Below are positions 7,143-14,309 of a stretch of DNA of 28,774 nt, piece after piece (the first letter of the stretch is position 1; each line of letters opens with the position of its first letter). A program made the translations under genes and the position numbers. This DNA comes from CALACW01 sp963627915 (lineage in GTDB: Bacteria; Bacillota; Clostridia; Oscillospirales; Acutalibacteraceae): positions 1-28,774 of the forward strand of contig CAVGCY010000022.1 of the NCBI GenBank assembly GCA_963627915.1, written 5' to 3'. The notes under the pieces are model-generated. The model worked only from the letters and a program-made list of their open reading frames with translations. It was not told the DNA's origin and searched no databases.

Positions 7143-8747
7143 TCACTGTTTGCTGTGTTTCAGCGCCGCCGCTATAAAGCCCCTGAACAGCGGATGCGCC
7201 TTATTGGGTCTTGATTTAAACTCCGGGTGGTACTGAACGCCTACATAGAAATCTCTGTCGGAAATCTCGACTGTTTCCACAAGTCTGCCGTCGGGCGAAA
7301 GTCCCGAAAGCGTCAGTCCGTTCGAGGTTAAAATGTCGCGGTAATCGTTATTAAATTCATAGCGGTGACGGTGGCGTTCGGATATGTTGTTTGAATTATA
7401 GCAGCGTTCCATCGTCGTACCCTCTTTTATAACGCAGGGATACGCGCCGAGCCTCAGCGTGCCGCCCTTATCGATATCGTTGCTCTGACCGGGCATGAAA
7501 TCTATTACCTTGTGTTTGCCCAGTTCGTCAAATTCGCCGGAATTTGCGTCCGGGATGCCGCAGACGTTTCTTGTATATTCGATAACGGCAATCTGCATGC
7601 CAAGACAAATTCCGAAGTAGGGGATATTTGTTTCTCTCGCGAATTTAGCCGCAAGAATCATTCCGTCGATACCTCGGCCTCCGAATCCGCCGGGTACGAT
7701 AATTCCGTCAAGACTGCCGAGAACGGACGTATAGTTATCGTTTGTAAGAGTCTCCGAATCAATCCATTCTATATCAATATGAGCGTTGAGAGTGTAGCCG
7801 GCGTGGCGCATTGCCTCGGCTACGGACAAATATGCGTCGTGAAGCTGAACGTATTTGCCGACAAGACCTATTTTAACGCGGTCGTCCCTATTCTTGATTC
7901 TTTCGACCATCTCCGTCCACTCCGTAAGATCCGGCGCGGGCGCGTCAATACCCAGTTCACGGCATACGACGGACGAGAAATCAGCCTTTTCAAGCATGAG
8001 AGGAGCCTCATACAAAAACGGAAGGGTAATATTTTCAATAACGCAGTCGGGTTTGACGTTGCAGAAAAGCGATATTTTTTTAAATATTGAATCCTCCAAG
8101 GGCTCGTCGCATCTTAATACGATTATATTCGGATTGATTCCCATTCCCTGAAGCTCCTTAACCGAGTGCTGGGTGGGTTTTGATTTGTGCTCATCCGAAC
8201 CGCTCAGAAACGGAACGAGAGTAACGTGTATAAAAAGACTGTTCTCCCTGCCGACTTCGAGCGAAATCTGCCTCACCGCCTCAAGAAACGGCTGAGATTC
8301 GATATCGCCTATCGTTCCGCCTATTTCGGTGATAACAACGTCCGCATCGGTCTGTCTGCCGACTCTGTAAACAAATTCCTTTATTTCGTTTGTGATGTGG
8401 GGGATAACCTGAACTGTAGAGCCGAGATATTCGCCTCTGCGCTCCTTGTTGAGAACGTTCCAGTAAACCTTGCCCGTTGTAAGATTTGAAAATCTGTTCA
8501 GATTTTCGTCGATAAATCTTTCGTAATGACCGAGATCGAGGTCAGTTTCCGCGCCGTCCTCGGTTACGTAAACCTCGCCGTGCTGATACGGACTCATCGT
8601 ACCGGGGTCGACGTTTATGTACGGATCGAGTTTTTGCGCAGCGACCTTTAATCCCCTTGCTTTAAGAAGCCGTCCCAGCGACGCGGCGGTAATTCCTTTT
8701 CCCAAACCCGACACAACGCCTCCGGTAACAAAAATGTACTTCGTCAT
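7143..8747 (-). CDS. pyrG: CTP synthase
   Basis: 534 residues. It aminates UTP to CTP with ATP, using ammonia from glutamine. The N-terminal synthetase domain shows TKYIFVTGGVVSGLGKG, the start of the Walker-type loop, and SQPFLEAVRQ. The C-terminal class I amidotransferase carries Cys381 in GICLGMQ plus His507 and Glu509 in YHPEF. I chose ATG 8747 over the in-frame ATG 8762 because GGGAGGAG, the ribosome site, overlaps the first ATG and sits 6 bases before the second. The gene opens the leftward pyrG-dapF-dapL cluster; 98 bases separate it from the glutamate synthase GXGXG gene and hold no clear terminator. Confidence 0.97.
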   Translation of the reverse strand: MTKYIFVTGGVVSGLGKGITAASLGRLLKARGLKVAAQKLDPYINVDPGTMSPYQHGEVYVTEDGAETDLDLGHYERFIDENLNRFSNLTTGKVYWNVLNKERRGEYLGSTVQVIPHITNEIKEFVYRVGRQTDADVVITEIGGTIGDIESQPFLEAVRQISLEVGRENSLFIHVTLVPFLSGSDEHKSKPTQHSVKELQGMGINPNIIVLRCDEPLEDSIFKKISLFCNVKPDCVIENITLPFLYEAPLMLEKADFSSVVCRELGIDAPAPDLTEWTEMVERIKNRDDRVKIGLVGKYVQLHDAYLSVAEAMRHAGYTLNAHIDIEWIDSETLTNDNYTSVLGSLDGIIVPGGFGGRGIDGMILAAKFARETNIPYFGICLGMQIAVIEYTRNVCGIPDANSGEFDELGKHKVIDFMPGQSNDIDKGGTLRLGAYPCVIKEGTTMERCYNSNNISERHRHRYEFNNDYRDILTSNGLTLSGLSPDGRLVETVEISDRDFYVGVQYHPEFKSRPNKAHPLFRGFIAAALKHSKQ

Positions 8748-8845
8748 ATTTTCTCCTCCCAAATGATAATATAACTTCTGATTAATCTGCTTTATTTTTA
8801 TTCCTTATTTGTCTGTTTAAATATTAAAATAACATAGTTCGCAAT

Positions 8846-9568
8846 TTAATTTGCAACGTACATCTGTTTGTACGGATTTTTTGAGTCGGGCGTCACAAGC
8901 GTATATTCGTCGTTTATCAATTTTTCGTAATTTCCGCCGAACAGATCGCAGTATTCCTTTATATAAGGTTTAATCGATTCAATTTCACGTTCTTCCGCTT
9001 TTCTCCGTGACGTCTGACGGGGAAATTTAATATTTTTGCAGTCGCCGCGAAGTATCATTTTTCCGCCGTGCATGCCCGTGCATGGGAAATTCCCGACTAT
9101 CGGCTTGTTATCGTCGTTTAAGCCCAGAACTATAATCAGTCCGCCCGCCTGGTATTCGCCGAGAAAGCTTCCGGCTCTGCCGCCGATGACGATTACGGGC
9201 ATTTTTTCCTTATACGCCTTCATGTGTATTCCGGCTCTGTAGCCCGCGTTTCCCTTTACGAATATTTCGCCCCCGCGCATCGCGTAGCCCGCCGCGTCGC
9301 CGACGCAGCCGTGAATTACAATCCGTCCGGCGTTCATCGTATCGCCGACCGCGTCCTGCGCGTTGGAATTTACCGTAATATCGGCGCCCGTAAGATATGC
9401 GCCGAGTGCGTTTCCGGGAATCCCGTATATCGACAGCCTGATATCGCTCATGCCCGCGGCGATGAACCGCTGACCGAGGCAGTCGATTATTTTACAGTCC
9501 GAATCGGATTTTCTCAAAGCTTCGTTAAGCTGTGTAAAATCAAGTCCTTTTGCGTCTATAACAGTCAT
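8846..9568 (-). CDS. Glutamate synthase GXGXG module (archaeal-type GltB3)
   Basis: 240 residues. It is the free-standing right-handed beta-helix module that in the bacterial large subunit forms the C-terminal domain of GltB and packs between the amidotransferase and synthase sites. The repeated G-x-x-G-x-x-x-G pattern runs through the middle (AGRIVIHGCVGDAAGYAMRG, IFVKGNAGYRAGIHMK, IGGRAGSFLGEY). A charged helical tail of about 60 residues follows. It lies 108 bases downstream of the FMN module gene and has its own consensus promoter in that gap, so it may be made separately as well as by read-through. With the next two genes it rebuilds the three GltB domains. Confidence 0.88.
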   Translation of the reverse strand: MTVIDAKGLDFTQLNEALRKSDSDCKIIDCLGQRFIAAGMSDIRLSIYGIPGNALGAYLTGADITVNSNAQDAVGDTMNAGRIVIHGCVGDAAGYAMRGGEIFVKGNAGYRAGIHMKAYKEKMPVIVIGGRAGSFLGEYQAGGLIIVLGLNDDNKPIVGNFPCTGMHGGKMILRGDCKNIKFPRQTSRRKAEEREIESIKPYIKEYCDLFGGNYEKLINDEYTLVTPDSKNPYKQMYVAN

Positions 9569-9637
9569 AATAATTCGTATCCTCCGTTTTTTTCGCGGCG
9601 TATACGGACTGAAATAAAAAACTTAACTCCGTATAAC

Positions 9638-9667
9638 ATTTTACGCCGTAATACATACCGTTGTCAA
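9638..9667 (-). promoter_or_regulatory. Promoter before GXGXG module gene
   Basis: On the minus strand TTGACA (9667-9662), an 18-base spacer and TAAAAT (9643-9638). The -35 box lies just past the stop of the upstream synthase module gene. Nested complementary segments (CGGCGTA with TACGCCG, TACGG with CCGTA) span the promoter and leader down to about 9595 and could form a hairpin. Confidence 0.55.
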
Positions 9668-9676
9668 GTAAAACAA

Positions 9677-11182
9677 TTATTCTCCCGCGTGAGAAATGCC
9701 TAAAATTTCGAGTTCCTTTTCCGTCATTCCGATTCCTCTGAGCATAAGGCGGTTTCCGCGCAGGGCTTCAATTGAGTTTATGCCCATTCCGCCCATAAGC
9801 TCCATTATTTCGTGTTTCCATGCGGTCAGCATGTTGATAAGTCTTTGCGCAGATACGTTCGGGTCGAGCCTGTTTACAAGCTCCGGTTTCTGTGTGGCTA
9901 TACCCCAATTGCAGTTGCCTGTCTGACATTTCCGGCACAGATGGCATCCCATTGCAACAAGCGCGGCAGTTGCGATATAGCACGCGTCCGCTCCGAGCGC
10001 AACGGCTTTTACGATATCGGCGGACGAGCGTATGCTTCCGCCCGCTATCAGAGATACGCTGTTTCTTATGCCTTCGTCGCGCAGCCTCCTGTCAACGGAG
10101 GCAAGCGCAAGCTCAATCGGGATTCCCACGTTGTCCCTGATTCTTGTCGGTGCGGCTCCCGTTCCGCCTCTGAATCCGTCGATTGCGATAATATCCGCGC
10201 CGCTTCTTGCGATTCCGCTTGCGATGGCGGCAATATTGTGAACTGCCGCAACCTTTACAATTACGGGCTTTTTATAATCCGACGCTTCTTTCAGCGAATA
10301 TACAAGCTGTCTTAAATCCTCTATCGAATATATATCGTGATGCGGAGCGGGGGAGATTGCGTCCGAGCCTTCGGGAATCATTCTCGTTTTTGAAACGTCG
10401 CCTATGATTTTTGTACCGGGAAGATGTCCGCCGATACCGGGCTTTGCGCCCTGTCCCATTTTAATTTCGATAGCCGCTCCGGCATTTAAATACTTTTCGT
10501 GAACTCCGAAGCGTCCCGAGGCAACCTGTACGACGGTATTTTCGCCCCAGACGTAAAAATCCTCATGCAGTCCGCCCTCGCCGGTGTTGTATAAAATTCC
10601 TAATTCCCTTGCCGCTCTTGCCAGCGCTTCATGCGCGTTGTAGCTTATCGAACCGTAGCTCATTGCCGAGAACATTACGGGCATTGACAGCTCAAGGCGC
10701 GGACTCAGCGACGTATCGAGCCTGCCGTCGGGACGGCGTTTGACGCTTGAAGGCTTTTTTCCGAGAAATACCCTTGTTTCCATAGGTTCTCTGAGCGGGT
10801 CTATCGGAGGATTCGTAACCTGCGAAGCGTTTATCAGTATTCTGTCAAAATAAACGGGGGCAGGGTTCGGATTTCCCATTGACGAGAGCAGAACTCCTCC
10901 GCTGCCAGCCTGCTTATAAATTTCATTTATATAATCGCCCGTCCAGTTCGCGTTTTCTTTAAATGTGCAGTTGTTTTTTACGATTTTCAATGCGTGTTCC
11001 GGGCAGAACGAAACGCATCTTAAGCAGTCGACGCATTTCGATTCGTCCGCCGTCATCAGACCTTTTTCCGAATCGAATATATGTACGCCGTTTGAACACT
11101 GCTTTTCGCATATACGGCATGATGTGCAGCGTTCCCGGTTTCTTTCAATCTCGTATTCGGGAATAATATAATCAAGTCCCAT
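9677..11182 (-). CDS. FMN-binding glutamate synthase module with N-terminal ferredoxin domain (GltB2)
   Basis: 501 residues. Residues 1-70 form a two-cluster ferredoxin domain: Cys19, 22, 25, 29 and Cys50, 53, 56, 60, each followed by the usual spacing for 4Fe-4S clusters. Residues 80-500 are the FMN-binding synthase domain, with KMGQGAKPGIGGHLPG, GFRGGTGAAPTRIRD and the 3Fe-4S-type cluster CHLCRKCQTGNC (Cys413-424). It would reduce the imine of 2-oxoglutarate to glutamate using electrons passed through the ferredoxin domain. No GltD flavoprotein is present in the window, so the electron donor (ferredoxin or an unlinked partner) is unknown. Its ATG overlaps the glutaminase module's stop by one base (TGATG). 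Confidence 0.92.
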   Translation of the reverse strand: MGLDYIIPEYEIERNRERCTSCRICEKQCSNGVHIFDSEKGLMTADESKCVDCLRCVSFCPEHALKIVKNNCTFKENANWTGDYINEIYKQAGSGGVLLSSMGNPNPAPVYFDRILINASQVTNPPIDPLREPMETRVFLGKKPSSVKRRPDGRLDTSLSPRLELSMPVMFSAMSYGSISYNAHEALARAARELGILYNTGEGGLHEDFYVWGENTVVQVASGRFGVHEKYLNAGAAIEIKMGQGAKPGIGGHLPGTKIIGDVSKTRMIPEGSDAISPAPHHDIYSIEDLRQLVYSLKEASDYKKPVIVKVAAVHNIAAIASGIARSGADIIAIDGFRGGTGAAPTRIRDNVGIPIELALASVDRRLRDEGIRNSVSLIAGGSIRSSADIVKAVALGADACYIATAALVAMGCHLCRKCQTGNCNWGIATQKPELVNRLDPNVSAQRLINMLTAWKHEIMELMGGMGINSIEALRGNRLMLRGIGMTEKELEILGISHAGE

Positions 11183-12273
11183 CAGTACGCGCCCTCCTTA
11201 ACCTTAACGATAACCGGTTCTCCGCCCATGGGAGAACGGATGTTCATTGCGTCCGGCTCGATTGCGCGAATTGCGGATTCCTCGCTTGCAATGTAAACCA
11301 TATCGTCCTTTTCGCCGACGACCATGGAACGGAGCTTCAGTCTGTCGTTAAGAGCCATCAGCCCGCCCTCAAATCCGAGGATTATCGAAAACGGTCCCGT
11401 TATCAGAAGTTCGGGATATACCTTTCTTAAATAGCTCAGCTGATCCGCCTCGAGCGGCGGTTTTGATTCAATGGTGCTCCAGAACGGCGCGGCGATTACG
11501 GAAGCCGTTTCGCTGAGCGTCAGTCCCTGCCGTCTTAAGAGATAATCGGCGATATATGTTATAACCTCGGTGTCGGTCTGCAGCGTGCATTTGTATCCGA
11601 ACATTTCGATATACCGTCTGTTTGCGTCATATGACGATATCTCACCGTTGTGTACTATGGAATAATCGAGCAGCGCGAACGGATGCGCTCCGCCCCACCA
11701 GCCGGGTGTGTTCGTCGGATATCTGCCGTGCGCCGTCCACGAGTAGGCGGAATATTCCTCCAGTCTGTAAAATCTGCCCGCGTCCTCGGGAAAACCGACA
11801 GCCTTGAATACGCCCATATTTTTGCCCGAAGAAAATACGTACGCGCCCTCGAAGCGGGTGTTTATATTCATAACCGTCCGGGCGACGTACTCTTTTTCGT
11901 CGAGCTGAAGTCTTGACAGCACGGATGACAGCGGGGCGACGAAATACCGCCATATAAGAGGAACGTCCGTAATTTCGGGAATTTTTCTTATCGGTATATT
12001 TTCGGCCTTTACAATTTCGAAGCTGTCTTTGAGAAAGCGTTCGCAATCGACCCTCGCTTCATTGTCCGTATAGAATATATGAAGCGCGTAAAATTCCGCG
12101 TAGTCGGGGTATATTCCGTATCCCGCGAATCCGCCTCCCAGTCCGTTTGAACGGTCGTGCATGGGAATCATGCTTTTGATTATTTTTTCGCCGGTCATTT
12201 TGTTTCCGTCCCTTGAAATCATTGCGGATATCGCGCATCCCGACGGAATCCTGATTTGTCCTTCAAGCAGCAT
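11182..12273 (-). CDS. Class II glutamine amidotransferase module of glutamate synthase (GltB1)
   Basis: 363 residues from ATG 12273; ATG 12279 and GTG 12282 are also in frame. I prefer 12273 because GGTGAT then has normal spacing. It is the Ntn-type glutaminase that releases ammonia for the synthase module. Class II features include IPSGCAIS with the likely nucleophile Cys13, TAHGRYPTNTPG, the SIVHNGEIS loop and LQTDTEVI. The Cys is internal, so the free N-terminal Cys would need removal of about 12 residues. The three modules in order form a split, archaeal-type glutamate synthase. A promoter and a terminator-like hairpin sit immediately upstream, suggesting attenuation. Confidence 0.88.
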   Translation of the reverse strand: MLLEGQIRIPSGCAISAMISRDGNKMTGEKIIKSMIPMHDRSNGLGGGFAGYGIYPDYAEFYALHIFYTDNEARVDCERFLKDSFEIVKAENIPIRKIPEITDVPLIWRYFVAPLSSVLSRLQLDEKEYVARTVMNINTRFEGAYVFSSGKNMGVFKAVGFPEDAGRFYRLEEYSAYSWTAHGRYPTNTPGWWGGAHPFALLDYSIVHNGEISSYDANRRYIEMFGYKCTLQTDTEVITYIADYLLRRQGLTLSETASVIAAPFWSTIESKPPLEADQLSYLRKVYPELLITGPFSIILGFEGGLMALNDRLKLRSMVVGEKDDMVYIASEESAIRAIEPDAMNIRSPMGGEPVIVKVKEGAY

Positions 12274-12290
12274 AAGCATCACCGATTCTT

Positions 12291-12334
12291 ATAAAAATAA
12301 AATCGTCCCGAGGGGAGGCTGTCCCCTCGGAACG
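12291..12334 (-). terminator. Leader terminator/attenuator before the glutaminase module
   Basis: On the minus strand CGTTCCGAGGGG (12334-12323) pairs over 12 bp with CCCCTCGGGACG (12315-12304) around a 7-base loop. It is followed by ATTTTATTTTT. It lies between the gene's promoter and its ATG, only about 20 bases from the transcription start, so it should cut short most transcripts unless something prevents it. A possible 17-codon leader ORF (ATG at about 12342) runs through the hairpin. Confidence 0.7.
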
Positions 12335-12360
12335 AACGTCATTGCTCTGTTATGAAACGT

Positions 12361-12389
12361 ATTTTATCACTAAAAAAAAGGTTTGTCAA
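12361..12389 (-). promoter_or_regulatory. Promoter of split glutamate synthase operon
   Basis: On the minus strand TTGACA (12389-12384), a 17-base spacer and TAAAAT (12366-12361). Transcription should begin near 12354, giving an 80-base leader that contains the hairpin at 12304-12334. Confidence 0.65.
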
Positions 12390-12580
12390 ATAACAGGGTC
12401 ATTTTCTCCGTTTGCGTTAAAAAACATAATGCAATAAATCGGAATATAGGTTATCTTGCCTTTTTTCAGAACCTTTCGTTTACCGGATACGACAAAAACC
12501 TTTTTTATATGATAATCCTCGTTTTCTGTAAGCTGCAGGCTGTTAATGTAATAATCCGACTTTTCGGTACCTTTTCGGTT
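12386..12580 (-). pseudogene. Start-less coding remnant of unknown family
   Basis: One minus-strand frame stays open for about 65 codons or more (KSDYYINSLQLTENEDYH, then KKVFVVSGKRKVLKKGK and ITYIPIYCIMFFNANG) and ends at TGA 12388-12386. The residue mix looks like real protein, but no ATG, GTG or TTG precedes the coding-like part. Upstream the frame passes into the terminator hairpin of the YdbC-like gene. The stop overlaps the -35 box of the glutamate synthase promoter. I do not recognise the family. Most likely this is the decayed C-terminus of an old gene; chance coding is possible. Confidence 0.3.
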
Positions 12581-12591
12581 TTTAAATCGTA

Positions 12592-12631
12592 AGTAAAAAG
12601 AACGCAGACCGATTATCAGTTTGCGTTCTTT
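12592..12631 (-). terminator. Terminator after YdbC-like gene
   Basis: AAAGAACGCA (12597-12606) pairs perfectly over 10 bp with TGCGTTCTTT (12622-12631), loop of 15 bases. On the minus strand the hairpin runs straight into a T-run (CTTTTT), as for an intrinsic terminator 35 bases past the stop. Confidence 0.7.
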
Positions 12632-12665
12632 ATCATTCTTTTAACAGATACGGCGTTATTTAATA

Positions 12666-12884
12666 TCAGTCGATATCGTTAAGCAGTTCCTTCAGCGCTT
12701 TTATATCCGCCGCGGTGAGGGTAACGCCCTTGCCCATTTTCTCATGGTCGGGACCCCAGTCGCGGATATCGTACTTCGGCTCCTTGCCGTTCCAGCTGAT
12801 AAGATTAAGCTCCTTTGCCCATCCGCCTGCGCCCTCGGAAATAACTCCAAAGGACTTTACGATTTCATAAGTAAACTCCGGCAT
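12666..12884 (-). CDS. YdbC-like PC4 single-stranded DNA-binding protein
   Basis: 72 residues. The protein matches the Firmicute YdbC family (fold of the eukaryotic coactivator PC4/Sub1): GGWAKELNLISWNG, then PKYDIRDWGPDHEKMGKG, then the C-terminal helix TAADIKALKELL. Proteins of this fold dimerise and bind single-stranded DNA or RNA; the role in bacteria is not settled. AGGAGGAAAAG precedes the ATG. It is monocistronic, with its own promoter upstream and an intrinsic terminator downstream. Confidence 0.85.
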   Translation of the reverse strand: MPEFTYEIVKSFGVISEGAGGWAKELNLISWNGKEPKYDIRDWGPDHEKMGKGVTLTAADIKALKELLNDID

Positions 12885-12930
12885 GTACTTTTCCTCCTCT
12901 TTACAAGATATTTTATATCTATTCTTTTAT

Positions 12931-12959
12931 ATTATATTATGTATATATTTAAAAATCAA
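12931..12959 (-). promoter_or_regulatory. Promoter of YdbC-like gene
   Basis: On the minus strand TTGATT (12959-12954), a 17-base spacer and TATAAT (12936-12931), about 45 bases before the ATG. The rest of this gap, 12966 to 13066, is AT-rich and I see nothing else in it. Confidence 0.55.
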
Positions 12960-13066
12960 CTGTAAAATAAAATATTTAAGAATTTATTTTTATTTATAAA
13001 AACAAAATAGGAAAATGTCACGCTGACGGCGCAATACGCAGCGCGATGCTTGATAATACCGTACAG

Positions 13067-13099
13067 CAAAAAAGGTCGCTGCGGATTGACAGTGACCTT
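13067..13099 (-). terminator. Terminator of the perR-rubrerythrin operon
   Basis: On the minus strand AAGGTCACTG pairs with CAGCGACCTT (one G-T pair) around an 8-base loop and is followed by TTTTTT. It lies 64 bases past the rubrerythrin stop. Confidence 0.8.
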
Positions 13100-13162
13100 C
13101 TGTTGCTTATTCGGTAAGCGTCTTTTTTTATCGCAGAAAATAAAATTTTAATTTCCCGATTC

Positions 13163-13711
13163 TTACTTATTGAAATATCTCTTTAAAAGTCCCTCGAAAG
13201 CCTTACCGTGTCTTGCCTCGTCCTTTGCCATCTCATGAACCGTGTCGTGAACGGCGTCAAGTCCCAGCTCTTTTGCAAGCTTTGCAAGTTCATATTTGCC
13301 TGCCGTTGCTCCGTTTTCCGCTTCCGCTCTCATTTCAAGATTCTTTTTTGTCGAATCCGTAACGACTTCGCCTAAAAGCTCGGCGAATTTCGCGGCGTGC
13401 TCCGACTCTTCGTAAGCGGCCTTTTCCCAGTAAAGACCGATTTCGGGATAACCCTCTCTGTGTGCGACTCTCGCCATTGCAAGATACATTCCGACCTCGG
13501 AGCATTCGCCGTTGAAATTGGCGCGAAGTCCGTCGATAATTCTCTCATCGGCGTCTTTTGCAATACCTACTATATGCTCTGCCGCCCAAACCTTATTGTC
13601 CTGCTTAACCTCAGTGAACTTACTGCCGGGGACGTGGCACTGGGGACATTCCTTGGGAGGCTCGTCTCCCTCGTGAACATAACCGCATACGGGACATACC
13701 CATTTTTTCAT
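13163..13711 (-). CDS. Reverse rubrerythrin (NADH peroxidase-type)
   Basis: 182 residues. A rubredoxin domain comes first (CPVCGY at 6-11, CPQC at 22-25, four Cys for one iron). A four-helix ferritin-like domain follows, with di-iron ligands in NGECSEVGMY (Glu69), EESEHAAKF (Glu102, His105) and KDEARHGKAF (Glu165, His168). The rubredoxin-first order defines the reverse rubrerythrins, which reduce hydrogen peroxide, and in Clostridium also oxygen, with electrons from NADH through rubredoxin partners. It follows perR by 62 bases on the same strand, with GGAGG before the ATG, so it is likely induced when PerR is oxidised. Confidence 0.93.
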   Translation of the reverse strand: MKKWVCPVCGYVHEGDEPPKECPQCHVPGSKFTEVKQDNKVWAAEHIVGIAKDADERIIDGLRANFNGECSEVGMYLAMARVAHREGYPEIGLYWEKAAYEESEHAAKFAELLGEVVTDSTKKNLEMRAEAENGATAGKYELAKLAKELGLDAVHDTVHEMAKDEARHGKAFEGLLKRYFNK

Positions 13712-13773
13712 AATAATTACCTCCGTAAAAAATTTTAATTTTATGATTTTACAATTTAATATTAAATAAGCCG

Positions 13774-14172
13774 TCAGGCATTATTTGCACATTCGGGACA
13801 AAGTCCGTAGAAAACAAGACTGTGATATCTGACCGTTCCGCCGAATGACTTCTGCGCTTCGGAATCAAGAACAAAGTCCTCGTTAAAGCAATCAAAGTCA
13901 AGAACACGTGAGCATTTTTCGCATATGAAATGAGTATGAGGCTTCGTATTGCCGTCAAAACGCTCCTGCGAATTAACAAAACCCACGCTGATTGCCTCGC
14001 CGTCGCCGATAAACTCGTTAAGATTGCGGTAAACTGTCGCCAAGCTCAAATCGGGAATATCTCGTTTCAGCTTTGTATAAAGCATCTCCGCGCTCGGGTG
14101 CTCCTTCGTATTTATAAGAGCCTCGCGTACGGCGTCGCGCTTTTTGCTGTGTTTTTTCGGTTTCGAGGTCAT
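13774..14172 (-). CDS. perR: Fur-family peroxide regulator PerR
   Basis: 132 residues. A winged-helix DNA-binding domain (recognition helix SLATVYRNLNEF) is followed by a dimerisation domain. The five regulatory metal ligands of Bacillus PerR have clear counterparts: His25, Asp73, His79, His81 and Asp92. So do the structural zinc Cys: Cys84 and 87 (CEKC) and Cys125 and 128 (CPEC). The Asp pair favours PerR over Fur or Zur. Peroxide would oxidise the iron-binding His and release DNA. The neighbouring peroxide-reducing rubrerythrin and the Per-box-like sites upstream support autoregulation of the operon. Confidence 0.88.
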   Translation of the reverse strand: MTSKPKKHSKKRDAVREALINTKEHPSAEMLYTKLKRDIPDLSLATVYRNLNEFIGDGEAISVGFVNSQERFDGNTKPHTHFICEKCSRVLDFDCFNEDFVLDSEAQKSFGGTVRYHSLVFYGLCPECANNA

Positions 14173-14188
14173 TGTATCACCTTTAATA

Positions 14189-14243
14189 TGATAATGATTA
14201 TTGTTTTCGTTATTATCATAACATAAACGAATCCGTTTGTAAA
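14189..14243 (-). promoter_or_regulatory. perR promoter with candidate Per boxes
   Basis: On the minus strand TTTACA (14243-14238), a 17-base spacer and TATGAT (14220-14215). Two AT-rich palindromes cover the start region: GTTATTATCATAAC at 14209-14222, over the -10, and TGATAATGATTATTG at 14189-14203. The latter is a near 7-1-7 repeat of the Fur/PerR type. Binding there would block the promoter, giving autorepression. Confidence 0.65.
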
Positions 14244-14274
14244 GCTTTTTTTGAAAAAAATTAAAAAAATCGGG

Positions 14275-14303
14275 TTGACAATTTTTTTCGACATATATAT
14301 AAT
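14275..14303 (+). promoter_or_regulatory. Promoter of T-box aspS-gatC operon
   Basis: TTGACA at 14275-14280, exactly 17 bases, then TATAAT at 14298-14303, a perfect sigma-A promoter. It is back to back with the perR promoter, with 31 bases between the -35 boxes. Strong initiation fits control by termination in the leader. Confidence 0.85.
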
Positions 14304-14309
14304 GTTAGT

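Noticed and set aside
7512..8489. Long plus-strand ORFs opposite pyrG (also opposite GltB2, argS and aspS)
   Set aside because: They are antisense shadows of well-conserved genes, with no ribosome sites and unusual composition.
12283..12354. glnA-type glutamine riboswitch before the glutamate synthase genes
   Set aside because: The leader is too short and lacks the conserved glnA motif segments; only a simple hairpin with a T-run is seen.
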